Shown here piece by piece: positions 45,839 to 56,900 of a stretch of 64,000 bases of DNA (positions within the stretch are counted from its first letter, which is position 1; every line of letters starts with the position of its first letter). Origin of the DNA: Comamonadaceae bacterium OS-1 (GTDB taxonomy: Bacteria; Pseudomonadota; Gammaproteobacteria; Burkholderiales; Burkholderiaceae_C); assembly GCA_027923965.1 (NCBI GenBank), contig AP026969.1, forward strand, positions 3,534,001 through 3,598,000, in the 5' to 3' direction. Below the pieces are notes generated by a model. That model saw nothing but the letters and a program-made list of their open reading frames with translations. It was not told the origin of the DNA and made no database searches. The translations under genes and the position numbers were made by a program.

Positions 45839-46774
45839 ATGAAATTCAAACTTGCTGTTATTGCCGCCGCCTCCCTGTGCACGCAAATGGTATTTGCCGC
45901 CGACCCTGCCAGCTGCAAAGCCGTGCACTTCGCCGATGTGGGCTGGAGTGACATTGCCGCCACCACCGGCATGGCCTCGGTGGTGCTGGAAGGCCTGGGC
46001 TACAAGCCCACGGTGACCATCGCCTCGGTGCCGATCACGTTTGCGGGCATCAAGTCCAAGCAGATCGATGCCTTCCTGGGCTACTGGAACCCCACCATGA
46101 CCCCCATCATCGAGCCCTTCGTCAAGGCCGGCCAGATCAAGGTGCTGGACACCCCCAACCTGGTCGGTGCCAAGTACACCCTGGCCGTGCCCGCCTACCT
46201 GTATGACAAGGGCCTGAAGACCTTTGCCGACATCGCCAAGTTCAAGACCGAGCTCGACGGCAAGATCCACGGCATCGAACCCGGCAACGACGGCAACCTG
46301 ATCATCCAGGGCATGCTCGACAAGAACGAATTCGGCCTCAAAGGCTTCAAGATGGTTGAATCCAGCGAAGCCGGCATGCTGGCCGAAGTGCAGCGCGCAG
46401 GCCGCGCCAACAAGGCCATCGTGTTCCTGGGCTGGGAGCCGCACCCCATGAACGTGCAGATGAAGATGAAGTACCTCGAAGGTGGCGACACCAGCGGCTT
46501 TGGCCCCAACTACGGCGAATCCAAGGTCTTCACCGCCGTGCCCCCCAGCTACGAAGCCCGCTGCCCCAACGTGGCCACGCTGTTGAAGAACCTGCAGTTC
46601 ACCACCACCATCGAGAACCTGGTGATGGTGGACATCATCAACAAGGCCAAGCCCAACGATGCCGCCCGCGCCTACCTGAAGAAGAACCCCGGCGTACTCG
46701 ACGGCTGGCTCAAGGGCGTTACCACCTTTGACGGCAAAGACGGCCTGGCGGCTGTGACCGCCTCCCTGAAATAA
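45839..46774 (+). CDS. choX: Choline-type ABC transporter substrate-binding protein
   Basis: A 311-residue periplasmic binding protein. The N-terminus MKFKLAVIAAASLCTQMVFA is a classical Sec signal peptide ending at AFA-AD. The mature start (CKAVHFADVGWSDIAATTG, later DAFLGYWNPTMTP) resembles ChoX, which binds choline and acetylcholine; a cysteine pair (Cys in ASCKAV and EARCPN) could form the disulfide seen in that family. The ATG at 45839 has AAGGA eight bases upstream; an open frame further upstream has no signal peptide. It opens the second choline block (purU-betB-betA-sdaA) and has no permease next to it, so it likely docks on CbcWV. Confidence 0.9.
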   Translation: MKFKLAVIAAASLCTQMVFAADPASCKAVHFADVGWSDIAATTGMASVVLEGLGYKPTVTIASVPITFAGIKSKQIDAFLGYWNPTMTPIIEPFVKAGQIKVLDTPNLVGAKYTLAVPAYLYDKGLKTFADIAKFKTELDGKIHGIEPGNDGNLIIQGMLDKNEFGLKGFKMVESSEAGMLAEVQRAGRANKAIVFLGWEPHPMNVQMKMKYLEGGDTSGFGPNYGESKVFTAVPPSYEARCPNVATLLKNLQFTTTIENLVMVDIINKAKPNDAARAYLKKNPGVLDGWLKGVTTFDGKDGLAAVTASLK

Positions 46775-46784
46775 GCCCTCACCC

Positions 46785-46812
46785 CACCCTCTCCCGCTTG
46801 CGGGAAAGGGTG
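46785..46812 (+). other. Strong stem-loop between choX and purU
   Basis: CACCCTCTCCCG and CGGGAAAGGGTG form a 12-bp stem with a single mismatch around a CTTG loop, 11 bp after the choX stop. There is no T-run, so partial termination or protection of the choX mRNA end, giving more binding protein than enzymes, is the likeliest role. The sequence type (CCCTCACCCC start) also recurs as an intergenic repeat in related genomes, from memory. Confidence 0.55.
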
Positions 46813-46842
46813 CAAGACAAGCCACTCCACTTCCAACACCCC

Positions 46843-47703
46843 ATGACCACCGCCCAAGCCACCCATTACTGCCTGAACCTCGCCTGCGGCAGCGACCAGG
46901 GGCAGGTTGCTGCCGTGTCGCATCTGCTGAACCAGCACGGGGCCTACATCGAGCAGTTTTCGGTGTTCGACGACCACAGCACCGAGCGCTTCTACGTGCG
47001 CAGCGTGTTCAGCCTGACCAGTTCGGTACAGGCCTTGCACAGCGCGTTTTCCGAGCTGGCGGTGGGCTTTCCGCAGGCGCAGTGGCAGGTGCACGACCTG
47101 GCCGTGCCCACCCGCGTGCTGATCATGGTGTCCAAGTTCGACCACTGCCTGCGCGAGCTCATCGCCCAGTGGCGGCGCGGCGAACTCAAGATGGACATCG
47201 TCGCCATCGTCTCCAACCACCCCGACCTGGCACCCATTGCCGCTGCCGAGGGCATCCCCTTCCACCACCTGCCCATCACCGCAGACACCAAGCCCGCCCA
47301 GGAAGCCAAGCTCAAGCAACTCATCCTGGACACCGATGCCGAGTACGTGGTGCTGGCCCGCTACATGCAGGTACTGAGCGAAGAGCTATGCCACGAGCTG
47401 CATGGCCGGGTCATCAATATCCACCATTCCTTCCTGCCCGGCTTCAAGGGCGGCAAGCCCTACCAGCAGGCCTTTGACCGGGGTGTGAAGCTCATCGGGG
47501 CCACGGCCCACTTTGCCACCACCGACCTGGACGAAGGCCCCATCATCGAGCAGTCGGTAGAGCGGGTAGACCACGCCGACACGCCCCAGCATTTGTCGCA
47601 AGCCGGTCGCCTGGTGGAAAGCCTGGTGCTGTCGCGCGCCATGCGTTTTGTGCTGGAGCGCCGTGTATTTATCAACGGCATGAAGACGGTTGTACTTCGA
47701 TGA
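46843..47703 (+). CDS. purU: Formyltetrahydrofolate deformylase
   Basis: A 286-residue enzyme that hydrolyses 10-formyl-THF to formate and THF. An N-terminal ACT domain (residues about 5-90) precedes a formyltransferase-fold domain with the catalytic HHSFLPGF histidine and the [19 protein letters not shown] aspartate. The start is ATG 46843 ([15 protein letters not shown]). Its place between choX and betB suggests it disposes of one-carbon units released by sarcosine oxidase and glyA imbalance, freeing THF during growth on choline. The usual role, balancing THF pools for purine synthesis, is not excluded. Confidence 0.92.
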   Translation: MTTAQATHYCLNLACGSDQGQVAAVSHLLNQHGAYIEQFSVFDDHSTERFYVRSVFSLTSSVQALHSAFSELAVGFPQAQWQVHDLAVPTRVLIMVSKFDHCLRELIAQWRRGELKMDIVAIVSNHPDLAPIAAAEGIPFHHLPITADTKPAQEAKLKQLILDTDAEYVVLARYMQVLSEELCHELHGRVINIHHSFLPGFKGGKPYQQAFDRGVKLIGATAHFATTDLDEGPIIEQSVERVDHADTPQHLSQAGRLVESLVLSRAMRFVLERRVFINGMKTVVLR

Positions 47704-47738
47704 ACACCCCCAGGCTACGCACTGCGTGTCTCCGCCAA

Positions 47739-47753
47739 CCCCCTTGCAGGGGG
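47739..47753 (+). other. Short hairpin in the purU-betB gap
   Basis: CCCCC, TTGCA loop, GGGGG. It is part of a sequence (CCAGGCTACGCACTGCGTG and onward) of a kind I recall as a recurrent intergenic element in Comamonadaceae. The purU-betB gap is 124 bp and holds nothing else recognised. Confidence 0.4.
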
Positions 47754-47827
47754 CAACGCTGGCAGCCCGGCAGAGCCGGTTCTGCGGCGTTCTCGAACAG
47801 ACAGTGTCTTCAATGAACGGTATTTCT

Positions 47828-49288
47828 ATGACAACATCCCTGATCCCCAGCTTCGTCAATGGCCAAACCACACATGGCAATGGCGAACGTTTTGACACCC
47901 TCAACCCCGCCACCGGTGCCGTGATTGCCGGGGTGCACGACAGCGATGAAGCCGATGTCAACGCCGCCGTGGCCGCCGCCGAGGCAGGCTTTGCCATCTG
48001 GTCGGCCATGACCGGCACCGAGCGGGGCCGCATCCTGCACCGCGCCGCCCAGCTGCTGCGCGAACGCAACGACACCCTGGCCGCCATCGAGGTGCAAGAC
48101 ACCGGCAAACCCTGGCAGGAAGCCTGCGTGGTCGATGTGGCCAGCGGGGCCGATTGCATCGAATACTTTGCCGGTGCCGCCGCCACCCTGGCCGGTGCCC
48201 AGTACCCGCTGAAAAACGCCTTCGCCTACACCCGCCGCGAGCCCCTGGGCGTGTGCGTGGGCATTGGCGCGTGGAACTACCCCATCCAGATCGCGTGCTG
48301 GAAGTCTGCGCCCGCGCTGGCTGCAGGCAACGCGATGATCTTCAAGCCGTCCGAGCTCACGCCCATGACCGCCGTGAAGCTGGCCGAGATTTACCTAGAG
48401 GCGGGTGTGCCCCCCGGCGTGTTCAACGTGTTGCAAGGCCGGGGCACCACCGGCGCGCTGCTGGCCGCCCACCCGGGCGTGGCCAAGGTGTCTGTCACCG
48501 GCTCCATCCCCACGGGCAAACGTGTGATGGCCAGCGCCGCCGCCACCCTGAAGCGGGTGACCATGGAGCTGGGTGGCAAGTCGCCGTTGATCGTGTTTGA
48601 CGATGCCGACTTCGAGCAGGCCGTGACCGCCGCCATGATGGCCAACTTCTACACCCAGGGCGAAATCTGCACCAACGGTACCCGCGTGTTTGTGCAGCGC
48701 GGCATTGCCGACAAATTCCTGGCCCGCCTGAAAGAGCGCACCCTGCTGCTGCGCGTGGGCGACCCGAAAGATCCTGAAACGGAAGTCGGCGCACTCATCT
48801 CTGCCGCCCACCGCGACAAGGTGCTGGGCTACGTGGCCCAGGGCGTGGCGGGTGGTGCCACGCTGGTCTGCGGCGGCACGGCGGTGAAGGTGGCGGGCTG
48901 TGAAAACGGCAACTTCGTTGCCCCCACCATCTTTGCCGACTGCACCGACGGCATGGCCATCGTGCAAGAAGAGATCTTTGGCCCGGTGATGGCCTTGCTG
49001 GTGTTTGATGACGAGGCCGAGGTGGTCCAGCGCGCCAACGCCACCCGCTTTGGCCTGGCTGCCGGCGTGTTCACCCGCGACGGGGCCCGGGGCCACCGCG
49101 TGGCAGCACGTTTGAAGGCGGGCATTTGCTGGATCAACAACTACAACATCACGCCCATCGAAATTCCGTTCGGCGGCGCGGGCGAGTCCGGCATTGGCCA
49201 TGAAAACAGCATGGTTGCGCTGGAGCACTACACCCAGCTGAAAACCGTGTACGTGGAACTGGGCGAAGTCGCCTGCGGATACCGCTGA
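47828..49288 (+). CDS. betB: Betaine aldehyde dehydrogenase
   Basis: A 486-residue NAD(P)-dependent aldehyde dehydrogenase that oxidises betaine aldehyde to glycine betaine. The catalytic cysteine lies in [12 protein letters not shown], the general-base glutamate in TMELGGKSP, and [20 protein letters not shown] is typical of BetB. I favour ATG 47828 ([12 protein letters not shown]), with ATG 47813 five codons upstream as the alternative; neither has a strong ribosome site. It is followed by betA after 11 bp. The length is normal. The product enters the GbcAB step encoded in the other block. Confidence 0.94.
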   Translation: MTTSLIPSFVNGQTTHGNGERFDTLNPATGAVIAGVHDSDEADVNAAVAAAEAGFAIWSAMTGTERGRILHRAAQLLRERNDTLAAIEVQDTGKPWQEACVVDVASGADCIEYFAGAAATLAGAQYPLKNAFAYTRREPLGVCVGIGAWNYPIQIACWKSAPALAAGNAMIFKPSELTPMTAVKLAEIYLEAGVPPGVFNVLQGRGTTGALLAAHPGVAKVSVTGSIPTGKRVMASAAATLKRVTMELGGKSPLIVFDDADFEQAVTAAMMANFYTQGEICTNGTRVFVQRGIADKFLARLKERTLLLRVGDPKDPETEVGALISAAHRDKVLGYVAQGVAGGATLVCGGTAVKVAGCENGNFVAPTIFADCTDGMAIVQEEIFGPVMALLVFDDEAEVVQRANATRFGLAAGVFTRDGARGHRVAARLKAGICWINNYNITPIEIPFGGAGESGIGHENSMVALEHYTQLKTVYVELGEVACGYR

Positions 49289-49299
49289 GATCAAGCTAA

Positions 49300-50970
49300 A
49301 TGAGCAACGAAAATTTCGACTACATCATCGTCGGCGCCGGCTCTGCAGGCTGCGTGCTGGCCAACCGCCTGACCGAAGACCCCGATGTCAAAGTGCTGCT
49401 GCTGGAAGCCGGGCCGGGCGACCGCAGCATCTTCATCCACATGCCGTCGGCCTTTGCCTACCCGCTGGCCAATGACAAATTCAACTGGTTCTACCACTCC
49501 GAGCCCGAGCCCTTCATGGACAACCGCCCCATGTACTGCCCGCGCGGCCGGGTGCTGGGCGGCTCGTCCAGCATCAACGGCATGGTCTACATCCGTGGCC
49601 ATGCGCTCGACTACGACGGCTGGGCCAGCTACAAGGGCCTGGAAAACTGGTCGTATGCCGACTGCCTACCCTACTTCCGCAAGGCCGAAACCCGCGGCAA
49701 GGGCGGCGATGCCTACCGGGGCGACAGCGGCCCGCTGAACGTATCCACCGGGGCCTGCGAAAACCCGCTGTACCAGGCCTTCATCGAGGCCGGGCAGCAG
49801 GCGGGCTACGCCTACACCGCCGACATGAACGGCTACCGCCAGGAGGGCATAGGCCCGATGGACATGACCGTGCACAAGGGCCGCCGCTGGAGCACCGCCA
49901 TGGCCTACCTGCGCCCGGCCATGAAACGCCCCAACCTGCAGGTGCGCACCCGTGCGCTGGTGGCCAAGGTAGCCTTTGCCCCCGACACCAGCCCGCCGCG
50001 CGCCATAGGTGTTGAGGTGGTTAACGGCCACCGCACCGACCTCATCCAGGCGACCCGCGAAGTGATTCTGTGCGGCGGTGCCATCAACTCGCCGCAGTTG
50101 CTGATGCTCTCGGGCGTGGGCAACCCGGACGATCTGCGCAAGCTGGGCATTCCGGTCAAAGCCGCGCTGCGCGGCGTGGGCGCGAACCTGCAAGACCATC
50201 TGGAAACCTATGTGCAGTACATGTGCAAGGAACCCATCACCCTGTACAGCGCCATGAACCCGGTGGCCAAGGTGAAGATCGGCGCGGAATGGATGCTCAA
50301 GGGCACGGGCCTGGGGGCCACCAACCACTTTGAGTCAGGCGGATTCATCCGCAGCGAAGCGGGCGTGAAGCACCCCGATCTGCAGTACCACTTTCTGCCC
50401 ATGGCCATCCAGTACGACGGCAGTGCGCCCGCCAGCTTCCACGGCTTCCAGGCCCATGTGGGGCCGATGCGGCCGACCAGCCGGGGCTCCGTCACGCTCA
50501 AGACCGCCAGCCCCAAGGACGCGCCACGCATCCTGTTCAACTACATGGCCACCGAGCAGGACCGCAAGGAAATGCGCGCCGGTATCCGCCTGACGCGCGA
50601 GATCTTCAGCCAGCCCGCGTTCGACAAATACCGGGGCGACGCCGTGTCGCCCAAGGACGACGTGCAGACCGATGCCCAGATCGATGCCCACATCCGCGAG
50701 CACGGCGAAAGCGCGCTACACCCTTCCTGCACCTGCCGCATGGGCACCGACGACATGGCTGTGACCGACGGCGCAGGCCGGGTACACGGCATCAGCAACC
50801 TGCGGGTAGTGGACGCGTCCATCATGCCCGACGTGATCAGCGGCAACCTGAACGCCCCCACCATCATGCTGGCAGAGAAGATGGCCGACGCGATCCGGGG
50901 CAAAGCCGCCCTGCCGCGTTCGGACGCACCGTATTTCGTCCATCCCGACTACCTCACCGCACAGCGGTAA
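49300..50970 (+). CDS. betA: Choline dehydrogenase
   Basis: A 556-residue GMC-family flavoprotein, membrane-associated, that oxidises choline to betaine aldehyde and passes electrons to the respiratory chain. The FAD motif is [17 protein letters not shown] at the N-terminus; [18 protein letters not shown] and the late HPSCTCRMG catalytic-histidine block are intact, with [12 protein letters not shown] near the end. It lies between betB and sdaA with 11 and 17 bp gaps, so the three are one transcription unit. The length is normal. Confidence 0.95.
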   Translation: MSNENFDYIIVGAGSAGCVLANRLTEDPDVKVLLLEAGPGDRSIFIHMPSAFAYPLANDKFNWFYHSEPEPFMDNRPMYCPRGRVLGGSSSINGMVYIRGHALDYDGWASYKGLENWSYADCLPYFRKAETRGKGGDAYRGDSGPLNVSTGACENPLYQAFIEAGQQAGYAYTADMNGYRQEGIGPMDMTVHKGRRWSTAMAYLRPAMKRPNLQVRTRALVAKVAFAPDTSPPRAIGVEVVNGHRTDLIQATREVILCGGAINSPQLLMLSGVGNPDDLRKLGIPVKAALRGVGANLQDHLETYVQYMCKEPITLYSAMNPVAKVKIGAEWMLKGTGLGATNHFESGGFIRSEAGVKHPDLQYHFLPMAIQYDGSAPASFHGFQAHVGPMRPTSRGSVTLKTASPKDAPRILFNYMATEQDRKEMRAGIRLTREIFSQPAFDKYRGDAVSPKDDVQTDAQIDAHIREHGESALHPSCTCRMGTDDMAVTDGAGRVHGISNLRVVDASIMPDVISGNLNAPTIMLAEKMADAIRGKAALPRSDAPYFVHPDYLTAQR

Positions 50971-50987
50971 AAAGCGAGACTTTCCCC

Positions 50988-52379
50988 ATGGCCGTCAGTG
51001 TTTTCGACATCTTCAAAATCGGTATCGGGCCCAGCAGCTCGCACACCGTCGGCCCCATGCGCGCCGCCCGCATGTTCACCGAACGACTGGCCCACCAGGG
51101 CCTGCTAGGCGCGTGCGCCAGGGTGGAGGTCAAGCTCTACGGCTCGCTGGGCTCCACCGGCAAGGGCCACGGCACCGACAAGGCCGTGCTGCTCGGCCTG
51201 GAGGGCCATGATCCCGAAAGCGTGGACGTGGAAGCCATTCCCGCCCTGCTGGAAGCCATCCGCACCACCGGCCTGCTGCGCGTGGGCGGGGTGCACCCGG
51301 TGGCGTTCAAGGAGAAAGACCACCTGGCCTTCTACCGCCGCGAAACCCTGCCCTTCCACCCCAACGGCATGCGCTGCATCGCCTTTGACGCCGATGGGGC
51401 CGAGCTGCTGAACCGCTGCTACTACTCGGTGGGCGGCGGCTTTATCGTCAGCGACGAAGTGGCCGCCGACGGCAACAAGCAAAAGGTGCTGGCCCCCGAC
51501 ACGACCGTGCTGCCCTTTCCCTTCCACAGCGGCGACGAGCTGCTGGCCCGGTGCAAGGGCGCGGGTATCTCGATTGCCGAGCTGATGCGCCGTAACGAAC
51601 AGCACTGGCGCAGCGATGCCGAGATCGACGCAGGGCTGAACAAAATCTGGACTGTCATGCAAGCCTGCGTGGTGCGCGGCTGCCGCACCCAGGGCGTGCT
51701 GCCCGGCGGCTTCAAGGTCAAGCGCCGCGCCGCCGACCTGTTTACCAAGCTCTGCGCCAACCCCGAACTCGCGCTGCGCGACCCGCTGCAGGTGCTGGAC
51801 TGGGTGAACCTGTACGCCCTGGCCGTGAACGAAGAAAACGCCGCCGGGGGCCGCGTGGTCACCGCGCCCACCAACGGGGCCGCGGGCATCGTGCCCGCCG
51901 TACTGCATTACTACGTGCGCTTTGTGGCCACGTCCACACCCAGCGGCGTGATCGACTTTTTACTCACCGCCGCCGCCATCGGCATGCTGTACAAGGAAAA
52001 CGCATCCATCTCGGGGGCCGAAGTCGGCTGCCAGGGCGAGGTGGGCGTAGCCTGCTCCATGGCCGCCGCCGCCCTGTGCGCGGTGATGGGTGGCAGCCCC
52101 GAGCAGGTGGAAAATGCCGCCGAAATCGGCATGGAACACCACCTGGGCCTGACCTGCGACCCGGTAGGCGGCCTGGTGCAAATCCCCTGCATCGAGCGCA
52201 ACGCCATCGCATCGGTCAAAGCCATCAACGCCGCCCGCATGGCCTTGCACGGGGACGGCAGCCACTTCGTGAGCCTGGACAAGGTCATCAAGACCATGCG
52301 CGAAACCGGGGCCGACATGATGACCAAGTACAAGGAAACTGCGCGTGGAGGGCTGGCCGTTAACATCGTGGAATGCTAG
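50988..52379 (+). CDS. sdaA: L-serine ammonia-lyase (single-chain, Fe-S)
   Basis: A 463-residue iron-sulfur L-serine dehydratase that deaminates serine to pyruvate. The N-terminal beta domain begins [20 protein letters not shown] and the C-terminal alpha domain has the cluster cysteines ([29 protein letters not shown]). It follows betA by 17 bp and completes the choline-to-pyruvate route; GlyA in the first block makes its substrate. The stop codon overlaps the start of phrB by 7 nt. Confidence 0.94.
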   Translation: MAVSVFDIFKIGIGPSSSHTVGPMRAARMFTERLAHQGLLGACARVEVKLYGSLGSTGKGHGTDKAVLLGLEGHDPESVDVEAIPALLEAIRTTGLLRVGGVHPVAFKEKDHLAFYRRETLPFHPNGMRCIAFDADGAELLNRCYYSVGGGFIVSDEVAADGNKQKVLAPDTTVLPFPFHSGDELLARCKGAGISIAELMRRNEQHWRSDAEIDAGLNKIWTVMQACVVRGCRTQGVLPGGFKVKRRAADLFTKLCANPELALRDPLQVLDWVNLYALAVNEENAAGGRVVTAPTNGAAGIVPAVLHYYVRFVATSTPSGVIDFLLTAAAIGMLYKENASISGAEVGCQGEVGVACSMAAAALCAVMGGSPEQVENAAEIGMEHHLGLTCDPVGGLVQIPCIERNAIASVKAINAARMALHGDGSHFVSLDKVIKTMRETGADMMTKYKETARGGLAVNIVEC

Positions 52380-53872
52380 CGCCCACTCCCCCCCACACCG
52401 CCTCCCGAGAGTTCGCCACCGGCCTGGTCTGGTTCCGCCGCGACCTGCGCAGCTTTGACCATGCGGCGCTGTACCACGCGCTGAAGTCCTGCCAGCAGGT
52501 GCACTGCGTGTTTGTGTTCGACACCGAGATTCTGGACAGCCTGCCCCGCGCCGACCGACGGGTGGAATTCATCCAGGCCTCGGTCGTGGAGCTGGATACC
52601 GCCCTGCGCGCCCTGCAGCCCAACAGCGGGCTGATCACCCTGCACGCCGCCGCCCGCGAGGCGATTCCGGCGCTGGCCAAGGAGCTGCACGCCCAGGCCG
52701 TGTTTGCCAACCACGACGACGAGCCGCAGGCCCTGGCGCGCGACGCCATGGTGCTGGGTGCGCTGGCGCATCTGGGCATTGCGCTGCACACCTACAAGGA
52801 CCACGTGGTCTTTGAGCGCAGGGAAATCCTCACCCAGCAGGGCCGCCCCTACGGGGTGTTTACGCCGTACAAGAATGCCTGGCTGAAGAAGGTAGATGAC
52901 TTTTATCTGAAGTCTTACCCGTTGGAAAAGTACGCCGTACGCCTGGCACCACGCCCGCATCCGCAGCCGGTGCCGGTGCCGAGTTTGCACGCGCTGGGCT
53001 TCGAGCCTACCAACCTGGCCCAGCTGAAGCTGCCCACGGGGCAGAGCGGCGGGCAGCAGTTGTTCGAGGAATTCTTCGACCGCATGGAGCACTACCACGC
53101 CACCCGCGACTTCCCCGGCATCAAGGGCCCCAGCTACCTGGGCGTGCACCTGCGTTTTGGCACGGTGTCGATCCGGCAGATGGCGGCCGCTGCCTACCCC
53201 CTGCACCTGCAAGGCATCCAGGGTGCCAGCGTGTGGCTCAGCGAGCTGGTGTGGCGGGATTTTTATGCGCAGATCTTGAGCAACTTTCCACACGCCGCCA
53301 AAGGCGCTTTCAAGCCCGAGTACGACAGCATCGCCTGGGAGCATGGCAAGGCCGCCAAGGCCTTGTTTGCCGCCTGGTGCGAGGGTCGCACCGGCTACCC
53401 GCTGGTAGACGCGGCCATGGCCCAGATCAACCAGACCGGCTACATGCACAACCGCCTGCGCATGGTGGTGGCGAGCTTTTTGGTGAAAGACCTGGGGCTG
53501 GACTGGCGCTGGGGCGAGGCCTACTTTGCCACCCACCTGAACGATTTTGATTTGTCGGCCAACAACGGCGGCTGGCAGTGGGCCAGCTCCAGCGGCTGCG
53601 ATGCCCAGCCGTACTTTCGCATCTTCAACCCCACCAGCCAGAGCGAAAAGTTCGACCCCGAGGGCAAATTCATCCGCCGCTACCTGCCGCAACTGGCCAG
53701 GCTACCCAACGCCGCCATCCACGCGCCCTGGCTGGCCAAACCCATGGAGTTGCAAGCGGCAGAGGTGGTACTGGGCAAGACCTACCCGCTGCCCGTCGTG
53801 GCCCACGACGAGGCCCGCGCCCGCACCCTGTTGCGCTACGCGGTGGTCAAGAAACCGCATGTGTTGCCATGA
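52373..53872 (+). CDS. phrB: Deoxyribodipyrimidine photolyase
   Basis: A 499-residue class I cryptochrome/photolyase protein that repairs UV-induced cyclobutane dimers with FAD and an antenna cofactor. The N-terminal antenna domain starts [16 protein letters not shown]; the FAD domain has [52 protein letters not shown] and [12 protein letters not shown]. The start ATG lies inside the end of sdaA, so the gene is translationally coupled to a catabolic operon with no evident functional link. A photolyase with its own promoter inside sdaA is possible. Confidence 0.93.
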   Translation: MLAPTPPHTASREFATGLVWFRRDLRSFDHAALYHALKSCQQVHCVFVFDTEILDSLPRADRRVEFIQASVVELDTALRALQPNSGLITLHAAAREAIPALAKELHAQAVFANHDDEPQALARDAMVLGALAHLGIALHTYKDHVVFERREILTQQGRPYGVFTPYKNAWLKKVDDFYLKSYPLEKYAVRLAPRPHPQPVPVPSLHALGFEPTNLAQLKLPTGQSGGQQLFEEFFDRMEHYHATRDFPGIKGPSYLGVHLRFGTVSIRQMAAAAYPLHLQGIQGASVWLSELVWRDFYAQILSNFPHAAKGAFKPEYDSIAWEHGKAAKALFAAWCEGRTGYPLVDAAMAQINQTGYMHNRLRMVVASFLVKDLGLDWRWGEAYFATHLNDFDLSANNGGWQWASSSGCDAQPYFRIFNPTSQSEKFDPEGKFIRRYLPQLARLPNAAIHAPWLAKPMELQAAEVVLGKTYPLPVVAHDEARARTLLRYAVVKKPHVLP

Positions 53873-53879
53873 CAGAATA

Positions 53880-53927
53880 GCTATATATTTCATAGCTTCT
53901 CACGCTTATTTAATAAGCGCTAGAGGC
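53880..53927. repeat. Dispersed two-hairpin repeat, copy 9, containing the chpA stop codon
   Basis: GCTATATATTTCATAGC followed by CGCTTATTTAATAAGCGCTAG. Its CTAG-containing edge supplies the TAG stop codon of the minus-strand chpA (53920-53922). It lies between the convergent ends of phrB and chpA and is the only structure there. Confidence 0.88.
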
Positions 53928-56900
53928 CTAAAACACCGTTATTTTCAGTGGTGTAACGCCGCACCAGACTCAGCAGCTCTTCTTCCGGATACGGCTTGCC
54001 CAGGTAGTGGTTTACGCCCAGCGCACGGGCATGCTCGCGGTGCTTCTCGGCCATGCGCGAGGTGATCATGATGATGGGCAGATCTTTCAACGCTTCGTCG
54101 CTGCGGATGTTGCGGGCCAGGTCGAAGCCGTCCATGCGCGGCATTTCGATGTCGGACAGCACCAGGGCCGGCTTTTCTTCCTGCAGGCGCTCCAGGGCCT
54201 GCAGGCCGTCGTTGGCCAGGGCCACGCGGTAGCCTTCGCGCTGCAGCAGGCGCTGGGTGACGCGGCGCACGGTGATGGAGTCGTCTACCACCAGCACCAG
54301 CGGCGTCTGCTGCACCGTGGGCAACTCGGGGGACACATCGCCCACCCCCATTTGCCACTGGCGGGCCTGTACGCCGTACACCGACGACAGCGCCACCGGG
54401 TTGTAAATCAGCACCACCGCACCCGATGCCAGTACCGACATGCCGGACAAGCCCGGCAGGCGCGACAGTTGCGGCCCCAGGTTCTTGACCACCACCTCCT
54501 GGTTGCCCAGCACCTCGTCCACGTGCAGGGCCAGGCGCTGCGCCGCGCTGCGAAAGATCACCACCGCGCTGTTTTTGCCCGACGGCTCGCTACTGTGCTT
54601 GGATGACTGCAGCAGCGCCCCGCCCCAGAAAAAGGGCACGGCCTCGCCTGCCACGTCCACCGTTTGGCGCTCATACGCCTGGGCCAGCTCGGCCTGCGGC
54701 ATGCGGCGCACCACTTCGATCACGTTGGCAGGTACGCCGATGGACAAGGTGCCCATGCGCAGCATCACCACCTGCGTCACCGCCGTAGTCAGCGGCAGCA
54801 CCAGCTTGAACTGCGTGCCCTGCCCGGCGGCGGTCTTGGTTTCAATGCGCCCGCCCAGGGCCAGCACCTCGGCGCGCACCACGTCCATGCCGATGCCACG
54901 GCCCGACAGCTCGGTGATCTGCGCCGCGGTGGTGAAGCCCGGCAGGAAGATCAAGTCGGCCACGGCCGCCAGATCGAGTTCTGCGTCGGCCCGCACCAGG
55001 CCCTGGTCCAGGGCTTTCTGGCGGATGCGGGCCATGTCCAGCCCGGCACCGTCGTCGGCAAAGCGCACCGAGATGTCGTTACCCTCGTGGTGCAGCTCGA
55101 CCAGGATGTTGCCGATGGCGGTTTTGCCCGCCGCCAAACGCACCTCGGGTAGCTCGATGCCATGGGCCACAGCGTTGCGCAGCAGATGCTCAAACGCCGG
55201 GGCCATACGGTCCAGCACGCCCCGGTCCATTTCGATGGAGCCGCCGGTGATGTCCAGCTTGATAAGTTTGCCGGTATCTTTGGAGGCCTGGCGCACCACG
55301 GCGTACAGGCGCTCGGCAATGCCTTCGAATTCCACCATGCGGGTGCGCAGCAGGTCGCGCTGCAGCTCGCGGGCCTGCCGGGCCTGGATGACCAGGTCGT
55401 CCTCCGTGCCTTCGATGGTGCGCTGCAGATTGCGCTGCACCGTGCCCACGTCGTTGACGGACTCGGCCATCATGCGGGTCAGCTCCTGCACCCGGGTGAA
55501 GCGGTCGAACTCCAGAGGGTCGAAGCCCTGCGCCGTGTCCTTGGCCAAGGCCAGTCGCGACTGCATTTGCGATTCGGCCTGCACCTCGATGTCGCGCAGA
55601 TGGCCGCGCATGCGTTCCAGGTTGCCGGTCAGGTCGGCCAGCGCGCCACGCAACTGGGTCAGGCGCGTCTCCAGCCGGGTGCGGGTGATGATGACCTCGC
55701 CCGCCTGGTTGACCAGCCGGTCCAGCAGCTGCGAGCGCACCCGCACCGATTGGTGGGCCATCAGGCGCGGCGCGGGCAGTACGGCGGCGGGCTGCGCGGG
55801 CGTCAGCAGCGTGATGATGGCCGAGGTTTCGGGTTTCGCGTCCGCTTTGGGTGGTACAGGCGGCTCCACCGGCTCGCTGGGCACACGCAGATGGGCCTGG
55901 CGCAGGCTGTCCATCTGGGTCTGCAGGGCATCGAAGTGCGACAACAGCGGTTCGATCTGCGCCGATTGCAGGGGCTCGGCACCCAGGCGCTCGATTTCGG
56001 TTTCCAGCCGGTGGGCCATTTCCCCCAGGCGCAATGCACCCGCCAGGCGGGCGCTGCCTTTGAGGGTGTGCAGGGCGCGCAGCACCTCGTTGCGGGCACC
56101 GCCGTTTTCAGGACGGGCCCACCATTGGCGCAGGGCACCGCCCAGTTGGGGCAGCAGTTCGGCGGCTTCTTCTTCAAAGATCGGAAACAGATCGACATCA
56201 ATGACGTCGTCCAGATCGATCTCTTCGTCGAAGTCGGACGGCGAGGCCGCAGCGAATTCAGGTAGCGCCTCGGCGGGCACGGGGGCCTCGGCAAGCGCTT
56301 CGACGGCGGCAATAGGCTCTTCGACCGCATCCAGCAGGGCCAGCTCGGCCAGCTCCTGGGCATCGGCATGCTCTTCGGGTTCCGGCGCAGCGGGGGCTAC
56401 GGGCACCGGGCTGTCTTCCAGCACATCGCGCAGGGCCTGCAGCACGCCGGGATGCGGCTCTTTGAGGAAACCGGCGGCAAACTGGTGCAGCAAGCGACGC
56501 ATGTCTTCGGCCGCGTCGGTAAAAATCTGCGCGTGCCGGGGCGTGCCCTGGGGCATCAACTGCACGTGTTCCAGCGCCGACTCCAGCGCCCGGGCCATCT
56601 GCGACAGCGCCTGGAAGCCCACCGTGGCCGAGCTACCGGCCAGCGAATGCGCCAGAGAAACAGTCGATTCGGGCAGCGGCTGGTGCAGCTCCAGCGACCA
56701 CTCGCTGAGCTCGGTCAGCAAGCGGCGCGACCACTCATCGGCCTCGTTCAGGTACACGTTGTACAGCGGAATGCCGATGCGCAGCGGGCCGATGACCTTG
56801 GTGGCCTCGTCGGGTACCGGGGTCTCCAGAGGCAGCATGCCGCTGTCGGTGGCTTCGGGCAGAACCTCGGGCTCCACCTGGGTCACCACCTCCGGCAACT

